DNA from: Mantamonas sphyraenae
Taxonomy: Eukaryota; CRuMs; Mantamonadidae
NCBI GenBank assembly: GCA_026936335.1
Contig: JAPMXV010000033.1
Coordinates: 186,001-250,000 of the forward strand
DNA: 64,000 bases
Direction of reading: 5' to 3'
Shown here in pieces: positions 10,867 through 23,800 of the stretch. How positions within the stretch are numbered: the stretch's first letter is position 1; each line of letters starts with the position of its first letter. The notes beneath the pieces were generated by a model. That model was not told where the DNA came from. It ran no database searches and saw only the letters and a list, made by a program, of their open reading frames with translations. Made by a program: the position numbers and the translations under genes.

Positions 10867-12533
10867 TCATTGTTGGATCCCACATCCAATTTGCAACTCC
10901 ACCTGCACCAATTGCGGCCATACAGTGTCGACGAACCGTGTGGCATCGTCATCTCCTAACGCAGCACGCATCTCACGCTCGATTTTGCCAGCACTTGCAT
11001 TCTGCTGTACCAGTTCCAGCACAAAGGCGCGCAGATCTGCATCAGGCGCCCCAAGCAACGAGGCCACGGCAGCATCGATGTGTGTGTTGATCATCGATGC
11101 TGCTGGTTTGACGCGATGCCACAGGACAGGGATGGTGCGTGCCTGCTTGGCGTCTGCTGTGTGTGCTTGAATGATGGCTCGCATCCGCTTCTGTGTGTCC
11201 TCTGCATGACTCCTGCTCCTTCGTCCTCCACGCGACGCCGTCGCTTCTGCTGCCGCCGCCGCTGCTGCCTCTCTTTGCACCTGTTGCACCCTCTGAGCCA
11301 CGGCCTGTTCCTTCTCCTCCTCGCTTAGATCCAACTCCACCCATTCCTGCTGCTTCCTCGACGCGGACAGATCTGCACCGCTGCCCAAGGTTATGTCCTG
11401 GCCAAACCCACTTGCAGCCTTGCGTTTGGAGCTGCTTCGGGTGCCTGACAGAGTCAGTGTGATGCCTGTCGTCTTTGTCTCGGGAGGGTCGGAGGCATCA
11501 TCATCATCATCATCATCGTTGTCATCGTTGTCATCATCTGGCTGCTGTTCCTCTTCCATCTTGTCCTCTCCCTTGCCCTCATTCTCTTTCTTCCCTTCCT
11601 CTTCCCCCTTGGCCCCCTCTCCTTGCTCCACATCCATCCCATCCTTCTGTGCAGCTGCTGCAGTGTTGGCCTGAGCAGCAGCAGCATCCGTCGTTGCCTC
11701 TTTCAACTCGGCCATGGTCTTTTCATACGCCTGTTGCATCTTGATCAGCGTCTCCCCATCCAAAGTACCTTGTGTGGACGACGACGACGATGCACGCCCA
11801 GCATCCTGTTCCTGCTCCTCCTCCGCACGGTCCTTTTCGTCAAAGGCTCTCTCTCTGGCCAGTTCATCCGCACGCTGGTATGGATCAAAGCGTGCCCCTC
11901 GCCAAAGATCCGTGCGCATGAGTTGTACGTTGTCACGTTCGTCGTCATACGAGCCGTTCTGCTCCACCAGTTTGCGTTCCAAAGCCTGTATCCGCGCCTG
12001 TTCCTTGTCCCCCTCTGCACACTGTGCTTCCCATGCCGTCTTTTGCCTCTGCACATCATGCAGCAAGTCATTCCACCTCATCAGCTCCTTCTCATACATC
12101 TCATCCAGATCCCTCTTTCGTGCCTCTGGATGCCACATCATCATGCGCTTCCGTGTGCGGTGGCTGATCTCCGCCTCCACCAGTGCTCGCACAGGGTCTT
12201 TCTCCTCCTCCTCCTCCTCCTCCTCCTCCTCCTCCTCTTTCCCCTTCCCCTTGTCTTTGGTATCCGTGTCATTGCGTCTGCTGTGTTGTTGTTCCTGTCC
12301 CTTGCTTCCCTCCTCCACATCCATGGCATTGCTCTGCACGCTGTGCTTCTGATCCCCGGCCTGCAGCGTCTCGCCAGCCTCAAACGCCTGTCCACGCACT
12401 GCCACCCCTGGTGCCACCTCGACACGTGTCCCCACGGTTGCTTCGTAGTGTTCCACCTTTTTGCGTGCATACTCCCGTTTCGCCTGGGCCTCCCGTTCCT
12501 CTTGCTGCTGCGCGCTTTCCACTCCTTCCCCGC

Positions 12534-12572
<39 letters not shown>

Positions 12573-13137
12573 GCATGCGTTGTCCACTGCTTGTCATCAC
12601 CAGACCGTTCACTTCTGCCAGCTTCTTTACCAGGTTGCTCTTCATGCGCACTCGCTGTGGTGATTCGTTGTTCGGTGAGATTCCTCCCGCGTCGTCACCA
12701 TACACTCTACCCCCCCGCCGCCCACCCCTTCCCACACACCCACCTCTGCCTCCAAACTCTCATCCGCTTGGAATGCATCCATTTGTTCCTTCGACTTGCC
12801 GTCCACCTTGACCAGAAGCCTGTGCGTGCGCACCTGTGCGTTGGACAACCACTCCACCGCATTGGCTGCCCCTGCAGCCTCGGCAAACTCGGCAAACCCA
12901 AACCCTCCCGTGATGGCACTTCCCATGCTTGTTCTCTTCCATTGCACCAGTTCACCACAGCACTGTGTTGCGTGCGTACAGCGTGTCAGTTCAGGGTGCC
13001 ATCGCCGTGATCACTCACCTAGCCTTCACTCCTCTTCCTCCCCCTTGTGGGGCTTCCACACCCACCTTGAGCAACTCCACAAGTTGGTCATCCGTCACCT
13101 GCATGGACAGGCGGCTGATAAACACAGACAGGGTCAT
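10867..13137 (-). CDS. RBM25: RBM25-like splicing factor (RRM plus PWI domain)
   Basis: RBM25 (yeast Snu71 relative) is a U1-associated splicing regulator. Three exons, complement 13066-13137, 12744-12962 and 10867-12654, join in phase to 692 residues; introns begin GTGGGT and end ACACAG and CCACAG. Residues 1-90 form the RRM: RNP2 VFISRLS, then across the junction LLKCCGELVQWKR, RNP1-like GGFGFAEF and the family signature RLLVKVDGKSKEQMDAF. A long charged middle follows, with a poly-Asn run (12533-12571), Lys/Glu-rich helices including RTRKRMMMWHPEARKRDLDE, a poly-Glu run and an Asp tract. The last 90 residues (from about IPVLWHRVKPAASMINTHID) form the PWI domain with the characteristic final helix FVDTVWPQLVQVE. 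Its stop is 61 bp upstream of the IleRS start on the same strand. Confidence 0.9.
12201..12237. repeat. (TCC)n tract coding poly-Glu in the RBM25-like gene
   Basis: About a dozen TCC units give a minus-strand GAG run. A second triplet run, (TTG)n at about 12533-12571, encodes poly-Asn. Both keep frame. Confidence 0.8.
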
Positions 13138-13195
13138 GGTGCGTGTCTGGATTTGTTGCGACTGGGCAGGCAAAGGAAAACCAGGAAGCACGAGG
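13138..13195. promoter_or_regulatory. 58-bp divergent promoter, RBM25-like / methionine aminopeptidase 2
   Basis: Only 58 bases separate the two ATGs. No TATA-like element is visible; the DNA is GC-balanced with purine-rich patches. Transcription must start within it or inside the coding ends. Confidence 0.5.
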
Positions 13196-14914
<1,719 letters not shown>

Positions 14915-14964
14915 AACCAACTTTGCGTGTGTTTTTGCCGTCCCAATTTGTTTTCCGAAACCCC

Positions 14965-16255
14965 TCACATCTTGTCTGCAATGTTGCTCAGGTGTGTGTC
15001 GATCTGCTCAGTAGTGAGCTTGACAAAGCCCTTGCTGGTGGACACACCCACCTCGAGCTCGTTGGACTTGAGGTCAGAACCGAGCATGCGCTGCAACGAG
15101 TCGATGGCTGTCTCGATGGTCTCATCCTGGTCCATGTCCTCTGCCTCCGCCATGGTCTTTTCCAGCAGAGTGGTTCCTTCCGTCTCCTTGACTCCCGTGC
15201 ACGTGGCCGTGTATCCGACGGTGTATCCGCCAGGATCAACCTTGTACAGGGCGGGGCCTCCCTCCTCGTCCACACCGCAGAAGATGCAAGTCACGCCCAA
15301 AGGACGCATCCAAGCATGCTGTGTCCACAGCTGTGCCATGTCTGCAATTCGTGCGGCCACCTGATCCACAGGGATCTCGTACCCGTATTTGTACTTGAAC
15401 TCGGCCGCCTCCTGGCGAGCACGCTGCACCAGTACACGTCCGTCAGCTGTTGCACACGGTTATATCACCATCGCACATGTACAGTGTGCACACATGTGTC
15501 TTTGGTGTCAGTGAACAGAGTCTCACGCGCTGCGTGTGTGTGTGTGTGTGCGTCTTTCGGAATAACCCACCAATCATTCCCGTCACCACGCAGCCGATGT
15601 TTGGCGTGATGTTGAACATGTGTGTCACCGTGTCTGCGTCCAGCAGCTTGTCCTATTGGTGAGGTTGCGTGTGCGTGTGCATTTGTGTATGTGTGTACGC
15701 ATGTGTGTGTCAGCAGGAGAAAGGAGCAGCAAAGGAGCTGAGCGGAAACCCTCCCAAACAACGCAACGCACCGGCACACGCTTCTCCGTGACAATGGCCA
15801 CACTGTCGTCGCCACGCACGCCCACAGACGTCAATCCCTCCGACTTGATAGCCTTGAACGCATACTCTGTACACCGTCGCCCACTGTGTGTCAGTTTTGG
15901 GGTCTCCTCCACCCTGCGTTGCTTTGGCCGGAATCATCGGCTCGCTGGCACTGCACCCAAAACAGCCCCTCTGCCATCGTTTTGAGGTTCCTATGGGTGA
16001 CACAATGCCACCCACGTCCTCTCACACAGCCACCATCCACCCACATCACGACGGCGCAGACGCCATGGGGCACATCCGCCCTCCTGGCGCGCGTGTTCAT
16101 GGCCCAGACGGAAATGGAGCCCACGCAGGTGCGCTCCTTCTCACCCCTCCACGCACACACACACTCCAATGCAACCTACCGACTTGGTACAGACGCCCAT
16201 CAGGCGAAAAGATGGTGATGTGCCGATCCCACTGGCCCTGCGAAGCTCTGGACAT
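14965..16255 (-). CDS. PSMA6: 20S proteasome subunit alpha-6
   Basis: An alpha-ring subunit of the 20S proteasome core in cytosol and nucleus. Four exons, complement 16180-16255, 15772-15866, 15571-15652 and 14965-15446, join in phase to 244 residues (human 246). Donors are GTAGGT, GTGCGT and GTGGGT. The N-terminus has the alpha-type signature ([17 protein letters not shown], then EYAFKAI across the junction). Later motifs ([54 protein letters not shown] and [19 protein letters not shown]) are specific to alpha-6. Alpha subunits lack the catalytic Thr, as here. It is divergent from TAF10 with 66 bp between starts, and convergent with METAP2 with 50 bp between stops. Confidence 0.93.
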
Positions 16256-16321
16256 GGTCTGGTGGCGTCGGGCGATGCGTTGGCTGGCCCAGAGGAAGCG
16301 AACAGAGAGAGGGTGAGAGAA
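16256..16321. promoter_or_regulatory. 66-bp divergent promoter, proteasome alpha-6 / TAF10
   Basis: Sixty-six bases lie between the start codons. The half beside TAF10 is purine-rich (GAGAGAGGG-like). No TATA box is seen. Confidence 0.5.
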
Positions 16322-16873
16322 ATGGACGTCGAAGACACAAGTCAGGGCAATGTCGACGCACAGCTCACCTCGCTGGTGGAAGCCATGGACGAGTTTGAAC
16401 CTGTGGTGAGTGTCTGCCCCTCGTGCTATGTGTGTGTGTGTGTGTGCTGTGTGCACAGACGCCCGCGCCGTCAGCAGCAGGTCCCAGAGGAAAACCACCC
16501 GCCTGTGTCAAGCATGGGGTACTGACACCCGTGGACCGTCGTTGTCCTGTGACTACAGATTCCGTCCGAGGTGATTGAGTACTTTCTGGAAAAGGGGGGC
16601 TTCCACTCGTCGGACGAGGACGTGGTGAAGCTGGTGAATGTGGCCACGCAGAAGTTTGTCACCGACCTGGTCAACGACTCGGTCCATTTCACGCGCATCC
16701 GTGAGCAGCGGGAGAGCGGACGCACACGCACAAAGGTCAGCCACAAGCGTATCATGAAGACAGAAGACGTCCAACAGGCCCTGGCGCAGATTGGCATCAG
16801 CGTCAACAAACCCGACTACTTTGCCGACTCGGCCAACGTCGACGTCGAAGAGGAGGAGGAAGAGGAGCAGTGA
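16322..16873 (+). CDS. TAF10: TFIID/SAGA subunit TAF10
   Basis: TAF10 is a histone-fold subunit shared by TFIID and SAGA. Two exons, 16322-16405 and 16559-16873, join in phase (intron GTGAGT...CTACAG, 153 nt, with a TG run) to 132 residues. After a short acidic leader comes LTSLVEAMDEFEPV, then IPSEVIEYFLEKGGFHSSDE and the histone-fold helix VKLVNVATQKFVTDLVNDS. The linker KVSHKRIMKTEDVQQAL and the terminal helix GISVNKPDYF match the TAF10 family (ALSEYGINVKKPHYF in animals). The C-terminus is a poly-Glu tail, EEEEEEEQ. The length is typical for the minimal core without the long metazoan N-terminus. Confidence 0.92.
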
Positions 16874-16886
16874 GAACACAGAGAAC

Positions 16887-16890
<4 letters not shown>

Positions 16891-16930
<40 letters not shown>
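16891..16930. repeat. (CA)20 microsatellite between convergent genes
   Basis: Twenty perfect CA units lie in the 80 bp between the TAF10 and EML stop codons, so they sit in one or both 3' UTRs. Confidence 0.95.
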
Positions 16931-16931
<1 letters not shown>

Positions 16932-16953
16932 GGCATGATGGGATTGCATTCTC

Positions 16954-19812
16954 TCAGAAACTCTCTTGGTCGTCCTCCTCCTCATCCTCAATGTCTCCTT
17001 GGGTGGTGGTGGTGGTGGTGCTGGTGGTATCCCGTCCCGCGGACTCACGGTGCCACAGGGCCACCACTGTGTCCAACCCACCTGTGGAGACCAGGGTGGT
17101 GTCCGAGTGGGTGAAGCGCACGTTGGTGACGTGGCTGCTGTGGCATTCAAACGACACCCCCTGTGCATCCAAACGGGTGGCCGGATACTGATACAGGGTC
17201 ACCTTTCCAAAGTCGTCTCCCAGGGCAACCAGTGTGCCGTCACGGCTGGCGTGTGTGGCGTTGATGTCTGTGCCATCCATCCCGTGCTCCCAGATGCCAA
17301 TCACCGGCCAGCCCAGCACACACGTCCACGTGTGCCAATCACGGTCTCGCACCTGCGATGGGAATGTCACCTTGCGTCCGTTGTCACTGTTCCAGTACAG
17401 GTGTTCGTAGTCGCCGCAGTCGCTCTGCAGCACCTTGCCGTCCTTCGACCAATCCACATGCGTGATGTAGCTGCTGTGGCCCTTGCACACTGCCATCCGC
17501 TTGCACGTGCCTGTCTCTCCGTCAAAGCTGTACAGGTCGATAAAGTTATCATGGGACCCCACTGCCAGGTGAGTGCCATCGGGCGAAAACTTGAGGTCGC
17601 TGATCTGCTCCCGACGGTGCTGCACAACCTCCACCTCCTTCAGGCTCCCACTGTCCGCCTCGTTCAGCAGCACCACAAACGTGCCGTCGTTCAGCCCCAC
17701 TGCCAGCCATCGTCCGTCCGGCGAGAACGCACAGCTGCGTGCCTTGTCGCTCACCGTCGTCATGTACGCCATCCGCTTGCCCTTCACATCCCACACACGC
17801 ACCGTCTTGTCATCCGACACCGTTGCCACCACCTCTTCCGTCGGGTGATCTGCAAGACCCCACGTCTCGCCAAAGTGACCGCTCGCAAGCACCTCCAGCA
17901 CAGGCGCTGCCTTGGCCTCTTGTGCCACGCTCGTGATGCCAGCCTGGCCGGCAGAACCGTCTCCATCACCGGACGAGGAGGAAGAAGAGGAGGAGGACGA
18001 CGACGACGAATCATCGGCGGCCAGTGGCGTGCGCACCTCGACAATCTCGTTTGTGTTGCTGCCTCCCAGCAGACACAGGTGGTTGTCCCGCACGAGGACG
18101 TCCAAGGAGCGCAGGGAAAGGTAGGCGTTGAACACCAGACCCTTGGCGGTGTCGTCGACGAGCGGGGCCAGTTCGATTTGACGCAACACCTGCGTCACTT
18201 CTTCGTCGTACATGCACACCACCGCATCCTTGCCCGCCGTAAACAGACCGTACTCGGGCGAACTGCACATGGCAAACACACCGCCCTTGTGGGCCTGCAC
18301 CGAACGCACCAACACATTGGTGTTCCACACGTAGATCTCTCCCGACCTCGTGCCCGACAGCGTGTACCCCGTGTGTGGCGAGAAGCCCAAGGACAACACA
18401 GTCTGCAGCTCTCCCTTCTTGCCAAACACGCCTCGCTTGCCCTCCAGCCGTCCCTCTTCGTTGAGCTTGAAGAACTTGATGTGTTTTGTGCCGCAGATCA
18501 CCACTGTCTCGTCCTGCGGATGCATGCTCACATGCAACACCTTGTCCGTGTGTCCATTGGCCGACGTCAACGCACGCTGCTTCTGCCAATCCCACAACAC
18601 CACGGTGTGGTTGTTGTCGTTGCCCACAGACACCAGTCGAGTCCCGTCCGCATTGAAAGCCAGGCATGCCACTGCACGACTGTGCTGTCCCTCCAAACGT
18701 GCCACCTGTTCCATGCTATCCACGTCCCACACACAAATGTACGCATCAGTGCGTCCCAGAGGATCCACCTGACCCGTGGCAACCAGCTTGCCCGACGGAT
18801 GCAACGCCAGGCTGCAGATGTCATCGTTGTGCCCGTGGAAGAACCGTTGTTCCAGTGTCTGTGTGTTCATCACCACTCCCACAGCTGCCACGTGGAACAC
18901 AACCTCCTGTTCGTTCCCTGGCAGGTAGAACAGATTCCCGCGCGCGTCATGTCCCCGGTAGCCCATTCTGTACACACACGCACACACGGCCGTCCACCAT
19001 CCATGTGTCCTTTCGTGTCAGTTGACAATTGCCAAGTGTCCAATGCCCCACCTCCTTCTTCTCCTCTCTCTTCTCTCTCCTGTTTGTGCCTTGGATGGTC
19101 CGTGTTTCTTCCCTTCACCGTCCGGACCGTTGACGATTTCGCGCGCCTCAGCGTCATCGTCTTCTGGACGGCGCTGCTGCGCTGCATGCACGTACACAAA
19201 GGCCATGTACACACGGTGGGATCTACACGCATCATCTCAACGTGCTCTGTGCATGTGTGCCCAACAACACGATTGTGGGGGGGGGGCGTCTGGGAAAACT
19301 CACACATGACCCAAGCGCAAACCCTCTTGCGGCGGAGACCCTGCGTTGGCTGGCTCTTCATAGTCCGACCGCGGATACACCGTGGTACGACAGTGGGGAT
19401 ACTTGATGCCCTCCATGTGCTCGTGTTCCACGCGTGCGTGCGTGCGTGCGCTCAGGGGCGCCGTTTGCGGTCGTTGTTTCCCGCGACCCGTCGTCGTCTT
19501 GCTGGAGCTGCCCTTGGGCGACATCCGCCGACCGCCACTGCTTTTGGGCGACGCCAGACTCAGGGCCATGCCACTGCTGCCACCACTGCTGCTTCCGCTG
19601 CCACTGGTTGCCAGAACGCCGCTGGTGTTGAGGGACAGTGTGCTTGTCGACGACGATGAGACGGATGACGACGCCGCTGCTGCCACCTGCAACTTCAGCT
19701 CCTCCACCTGTCCGCTCAGATGGGCCACTGCATGGGTCAACACCAAAATCTGCTCATCCTTGCTCGCCACAACCTTTTCCAATGCTGCGAGACGCTCCTC
19801 CACCGATGACAT
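16954..19812 (-). CDS. EML-family microtubule-associated WD-repeat protein
   Basis: EMAP-like proteins bind microtubules with an N-terminal coiled coil and a tandem atypical propeller. Exons complement 19304-19812 and 16967-style 16954-18967 join in phase across a 336-nt intron (GTGAGT...TGTACAG) to 840 residues. Residues 1-55 form a trimerising coiled coil (EERLAALEKVVASKDEQI). A Ser-rich linker with basic residues follows, then the signature YEEPANAGSPPQEGLRL, which reads across the splice into GYRGHDARGNLFYLPG, the HELP motif. About ten WD-type blades follow (GHNDDICSLALHPSGKLVAT, GHSSYITHVDWSKDGKVL, DTTLVSTGGLDTVVALW). A Ser tract near residue 500 lies between the two propellers. The acidic C-terminus is short. 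The ATG at 19812 is chosen because it directly precedes the coiled coil. Confidence 0.92.
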
Positions 19813-19868
19813 TGCGAGAATGGGGTGTTGTGTTTTGTTTGGCTCCAGCTGTGCACTCACACTCACTC

Positions 19869-20756
19869 CTACCTCCTGGCCACTCCTGTCTTTTTGCCCT
19901 TTCGCTTCTTCTGTCGTCCACCCTTGCCACTTGCCGTCGTCCCTCCTTCGGGTTCGTACAGGTGCTTGCTCACAGCCTCATCGAAACTCACAGACCGTGA
20001 CTGATCCAACTCACTGCCCACCGGTGTTCCACTGTTGCTGCTACTGCTGCTATTGCTTCCAAGCACCCCGTCACCGCTTTGTGACGTGCTCATGGCCTCA
20101 CTTGCTGCTTTGCGGCTCCTGCCACCGGCTTGCTCTGCCGACGGCGCTCCTTCCTGCGGCGGTTGCGGCTGTGCCGGTGCTTTGCGTTCCCCCGTGCCAT
20201 TGTTCAGCAATGCAGAGCCACTGGCTGTGCGTTCGATGCGTGGCAATGATGGTGTGGCGCTTGCACCGGATCCACCACCACCATCACTTCCGTTTGCTCC
20301 CGGACGCACCACCACAGAATCATCCACAGCTGCAATCTGTGTCATTGTGCTGCTCCCGCCCTCTTCAACCTTTTCCCCATCCTGTGCATCCTCTCCCACC
20401 TCATCGTGGTCGTCGTCCCCCTGTATCTGTCCCGCAGGCTGCTGTTGCTGCGGCCCCTCTGCCTCCTTGCGTTGTGGTTGCATTTTGACTCCTGTCGCCA
20501 ACATCTCATCTGTGCCTTCATCTGTGGCAAACCCAAGTGTGCCTGGTGTGCCTGTGCCACTCTCGTCCACATCGCCGTCGTAATCCACCACCACCTCGTC
20601 TGCCTGATCGTCGCCTTCAGGTCCCTCACGCCCCACAGCCACGATGCGCTTCTTGCCCACCGCACGTGGCTGTCGTGCCACTGTCTTGGGACTGACCCGT
20701 TCGCTCACATGCATCCTTCCCGTCTTCAGAAACTCGCCCGTTTCGTCCTCGCTCAT
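19869..20756 (-). CDS. Unrecognised disordered protein with a PP1-docking-like motif
   Basis: A single-exon frame of 295 residues from ATG 20756 (MSEDETGEFLKTGRMHV). The frame is open further upstream, but there it overlaps the C-terminus of the next gene, so this ATG, 49 bp after that gene's stop, is preferred. The sequence is low-complexity: acidic stretches, Gln and Ser runs and Gly-rich blocks, with no fold visible. Near residue 255, RSVSFDEAVSKHLYEPEGG stands out as structured; RSVSF fits the RVxF consensus for protein phosphatase 1 docking. The C-terminus is strongly basic (RQKKRKGKKTGVARR), as for nuclear or nucleolar targeting. It lies between an EML gene and a QRICH2-like gene on the same strand, so a cytoskeletal link is possible but is inference only. 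Confidence 0.65.
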   Translation of the reverse strand: MSEDETGEFLKTGRMHVSERVSPKTVARQPRAVGKKRIVAVGREGPEGDDQADEVVVDYDGDVDESGTGTPGTLGFATDEGTDEMLATGVKMQPQRKEAEGPQQQQPAGQIQGDDDHDEVGEDAQDGEKVEEGGSSTMTQIAAVDDSVVVRPGANGSDGGGGSGASATPSLPRIERTASGSALLNNGTGERKAPAQPQPPQEGAPSAEQAGGRSRKAASEAMSTSQSGDGVLGSNSSSSSNSGTPVGSELDQSRSVSFDEAVSKHLYEPEGGTTASGKGGRQKKRKGKKTGVARR

Positions 20757-20805
20757 GTCTCCCGATGGGGTCACTCCCGACGCCTGCGTCGACACACCGG
20801 CGCGA

Positions 20806-23800
20806 TCAAAAACCAAAACCCATGCGGCCCGTGCCACCTCCTCCCGTTCCACCTCCTGCCGGATGGTTGTTGTGTGGATGGTTGGGCATGGCTGGCAGAG
20901 TGTAGCCGCTGTCCGAATGGGGCTCGTCGCTCCCGGCTGTCGGCTCTCCAATCATCAGCTTGCGTGCCTCCTCTTCCATCTCTGTGCTGGGCACAGAGTC
21001 CAACCCTCGCGACTGGCGGAAGGTGACGTTTTCACGCATGTTGTGCCTGCGCTTGCGCTGTTGCAGGTCCCTGTTCACCACCGGCCTGAATGTGGGGTTG
21101 TTCACAGGCCTGGGCATCACCGGAATCGGCGCCGCCACCTTGTGCTCATGTGGCAGTGGACGGTTGCACGCCAGACACACCTGCTGGAACGACTTGGAGC
21201 TGCGTTTCTTGGCGCTGCCGTACGTGCTGTCCCCGTCGTCGTCGTCGTCGTCCCCCTTCAGCGCACCTGCTCCGTGCATCATCAGATTGGACTGAAGGTT
21301 CGTAAAGTACATCTGCGTGGTTTCCAGATCCTCCTGCAGCAGGTCCAGATCCGAAGCCACCCGGTCTTCCAGGTCGCCCGTCCGTTCCTTGACAAATGCC
21401 TTCATCTTTTCCAGCTTGTCGTCCACATACTCACGCGACGGCTTCAGTGCCAGCGCCTTTGCGTCGGCCTTGGTGTTGATCTCGTGGTAAAACTCGGTGC
21501 GATCCAACTTGGTCAGGGTCAGCGTGGCAATCTGCTTTGCGTGACGCACCACAAGGTCACGCAGGTACTTGAACGCCGTCGTCGTTTCCTCCATGCTCAA
21601 TGGGTCCACACCCTCGGGCACTGCAGAGTGCAGACCAAACTTGCCACCGGCAGCACCGGTGAGAGACGGTGATGATTGCAACCCACCACCACCACCACCA
21701 CCCTGCTGCTGCTGTTGTTGCTGGCCACCACCACCGCCACCGCCACCCACGTGGCCACCAGAGGTGAGCAGCTCCAGCGTCTGACGCAAGCCGCTGACTT
21801 CCTGTGCCAGGCGTTGGTTGTCGCGGAAGAGCGTGTTGAGGTGTGCCTCCTGCCTGTTCATCTGGGCCATGGTTGTGTTGACGTTGTTGGCCATGGGACC
21901 CCATGCCATGGCAATGGATGTCAAATCCACGTCGGGCAAGTCCTCCTCTTCACCCGTCATCAGTCCGTTGCTCTCGCGCAGGTTGCGCATGCCCACGCGC
22001 ACGTCGTCAATCTCCTCTTGCAGCTTCAGCACCGAGTTGAACAACACCTGGTTGCGCTCTTGGTCGTCGTTCACAGAACGTGTGCGTGTCAACGGCGATG
22101 TGCGATCCAGGTCGGCAAACGGACTGTTGCGTCCGGCGCCGCTTGCGCTTCCTCCACGGCTGCCCGGACGCGGTGTGCGACGGCTGCTTGTGGTGCTGCC
22201 TCTGCTCGACGGACGTCCACTGGCGCCACCGACGCCTCCTCCTCCACGCTCGTCAACCTCTTCAATCACAGACTGCGACAGATTGGACAGCGAACGTTCC
22301 TTGCGTCGTGATCCCGGGCGGTTGCTACCACCGCTGCTGGATTCGGGCCGTGCCGACGTCGTCACCTGCTTGTTCAGATCCAACATCTGCTTGCGCACTT
22401 CCTTGATGGCCTTGACCACACGGTCGACCCTATCCCACGTCTTGGTCATCTCCTCACGCATGTCCACCACGGTCTGGTGATCGTTGACCACAATCGAGCG
22501 CAGGTTGGACGTCGACAGCACATGTGCCGTCGTCTCCTTGATGTATGTCTTGATCTCACTCTTGCTCATGCTCAGGGCCTCACGCGACAATCCGCTGCTG
22601 CCGCCACTCTGTGAAGGCCCTGTCGAGCGCGAATCCTGCGACGCCCCCGACGGCGATGTCGATCGCCTCTTGCTGTTCACCGCAGAGTCACCCAACACTT
22701 CCAACAACTCGGCCGCACTGGGACGTCGTTGCAATGCCAGCCGCTCCCTGCGTGCTGCCATGCGGTCAAGATTCGACTGCGTGGGAGTTCCTCCCATGCC
22801 GCCACCAGACGTCCCTCCTTCTTCTCCTCCTTCCACTCCACTGGTCGGCGATCCAAGCGTCTTTGCCACAGGCACCGAAGACGCCCATCCACTCGGCGGG
22901 CCTGTGCGTGGCGAGCTGGCACCCATCGACTGTCCACGTTCACGTTCGGTTTGCTGCTGCTGCTGTGTGCTCGTCATCGATGTGTCCACCTGCAGAGGGT
23001 GCTGCGTTTGTTGCTGTTCTCCAGAGGCATCGGTGGCGCTTGCAACTTCGGCAGCCGCCTGTGCCTCGGCTTCACCGGCTGCCGTTGCTGCTGCTGCTGC
23101 TGCCCTTGCTTCTGCTTCGTCATCTGCACGTGTGTGCATGCGTGTGCCCGTGACAGGTCCCACACGTTCGCCCCCTTCGTCGCTTTCTTCGCCCTCCTGG
23201 CTGCCCTGGTCGCTGTTGTTGCTGCCTTCGTTGTCGTTGTCGTCGTCGTCGTCTCGTGCTCGAGCCCCTCCTCCAGGCACAGCCTCGTCACCGGGCGCTG
23301 CCACGTGCTGCTGAGCATCCATGTCTGCATCTCCCTGTGTGCTACTGTCGTGTGCACCCATCAGCACAGGTGCGCTGTTGGTGGAGTGCAACTGCGGCAC
23401 GCTTGCTTTGCGGTCGCCCTTTTTCGTCAGCCACACGTCCACTGTGTTGCGTTTGCGGATCTGATCACGCACGTTGTCGTTGCGATCCAGCATGTTGACT
23501 GTCTTTTCCAAATCGTAGATCTTGTCCTGCATCTCGCGCACTCGCTCCACGCCTGCGAAATTCAGGCTCACGTTTTCAATCGACTGCGCCGTACGCTTCT
23601 CCGCCAGCGCCAACGACTCTTTCAACTCCTCCACCTCCTCCTCCATCTTGAGCACCTGTGTGGAGGTGCGTTGTGCAGACGCAAAGTACACCTCCTGGTC
23701 GGCTTCCAGCTGCTCCATCTTCTCGGCGTGCTCGTTCAGCTGCGCCTGGTACACGTCTTCGTTCTCCATCTTCTTCTTTTCAATCTTAAAGTGTTCCACC

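Noticed and set aside
16966-19659. An 897-codon open frame on the plus strand
   Set aside because: It is an exact mirror of the EML coding exon, rich in His, Leu, Val and Gln without domain logic, while the minus strand carries clear HELP and WD motifs.
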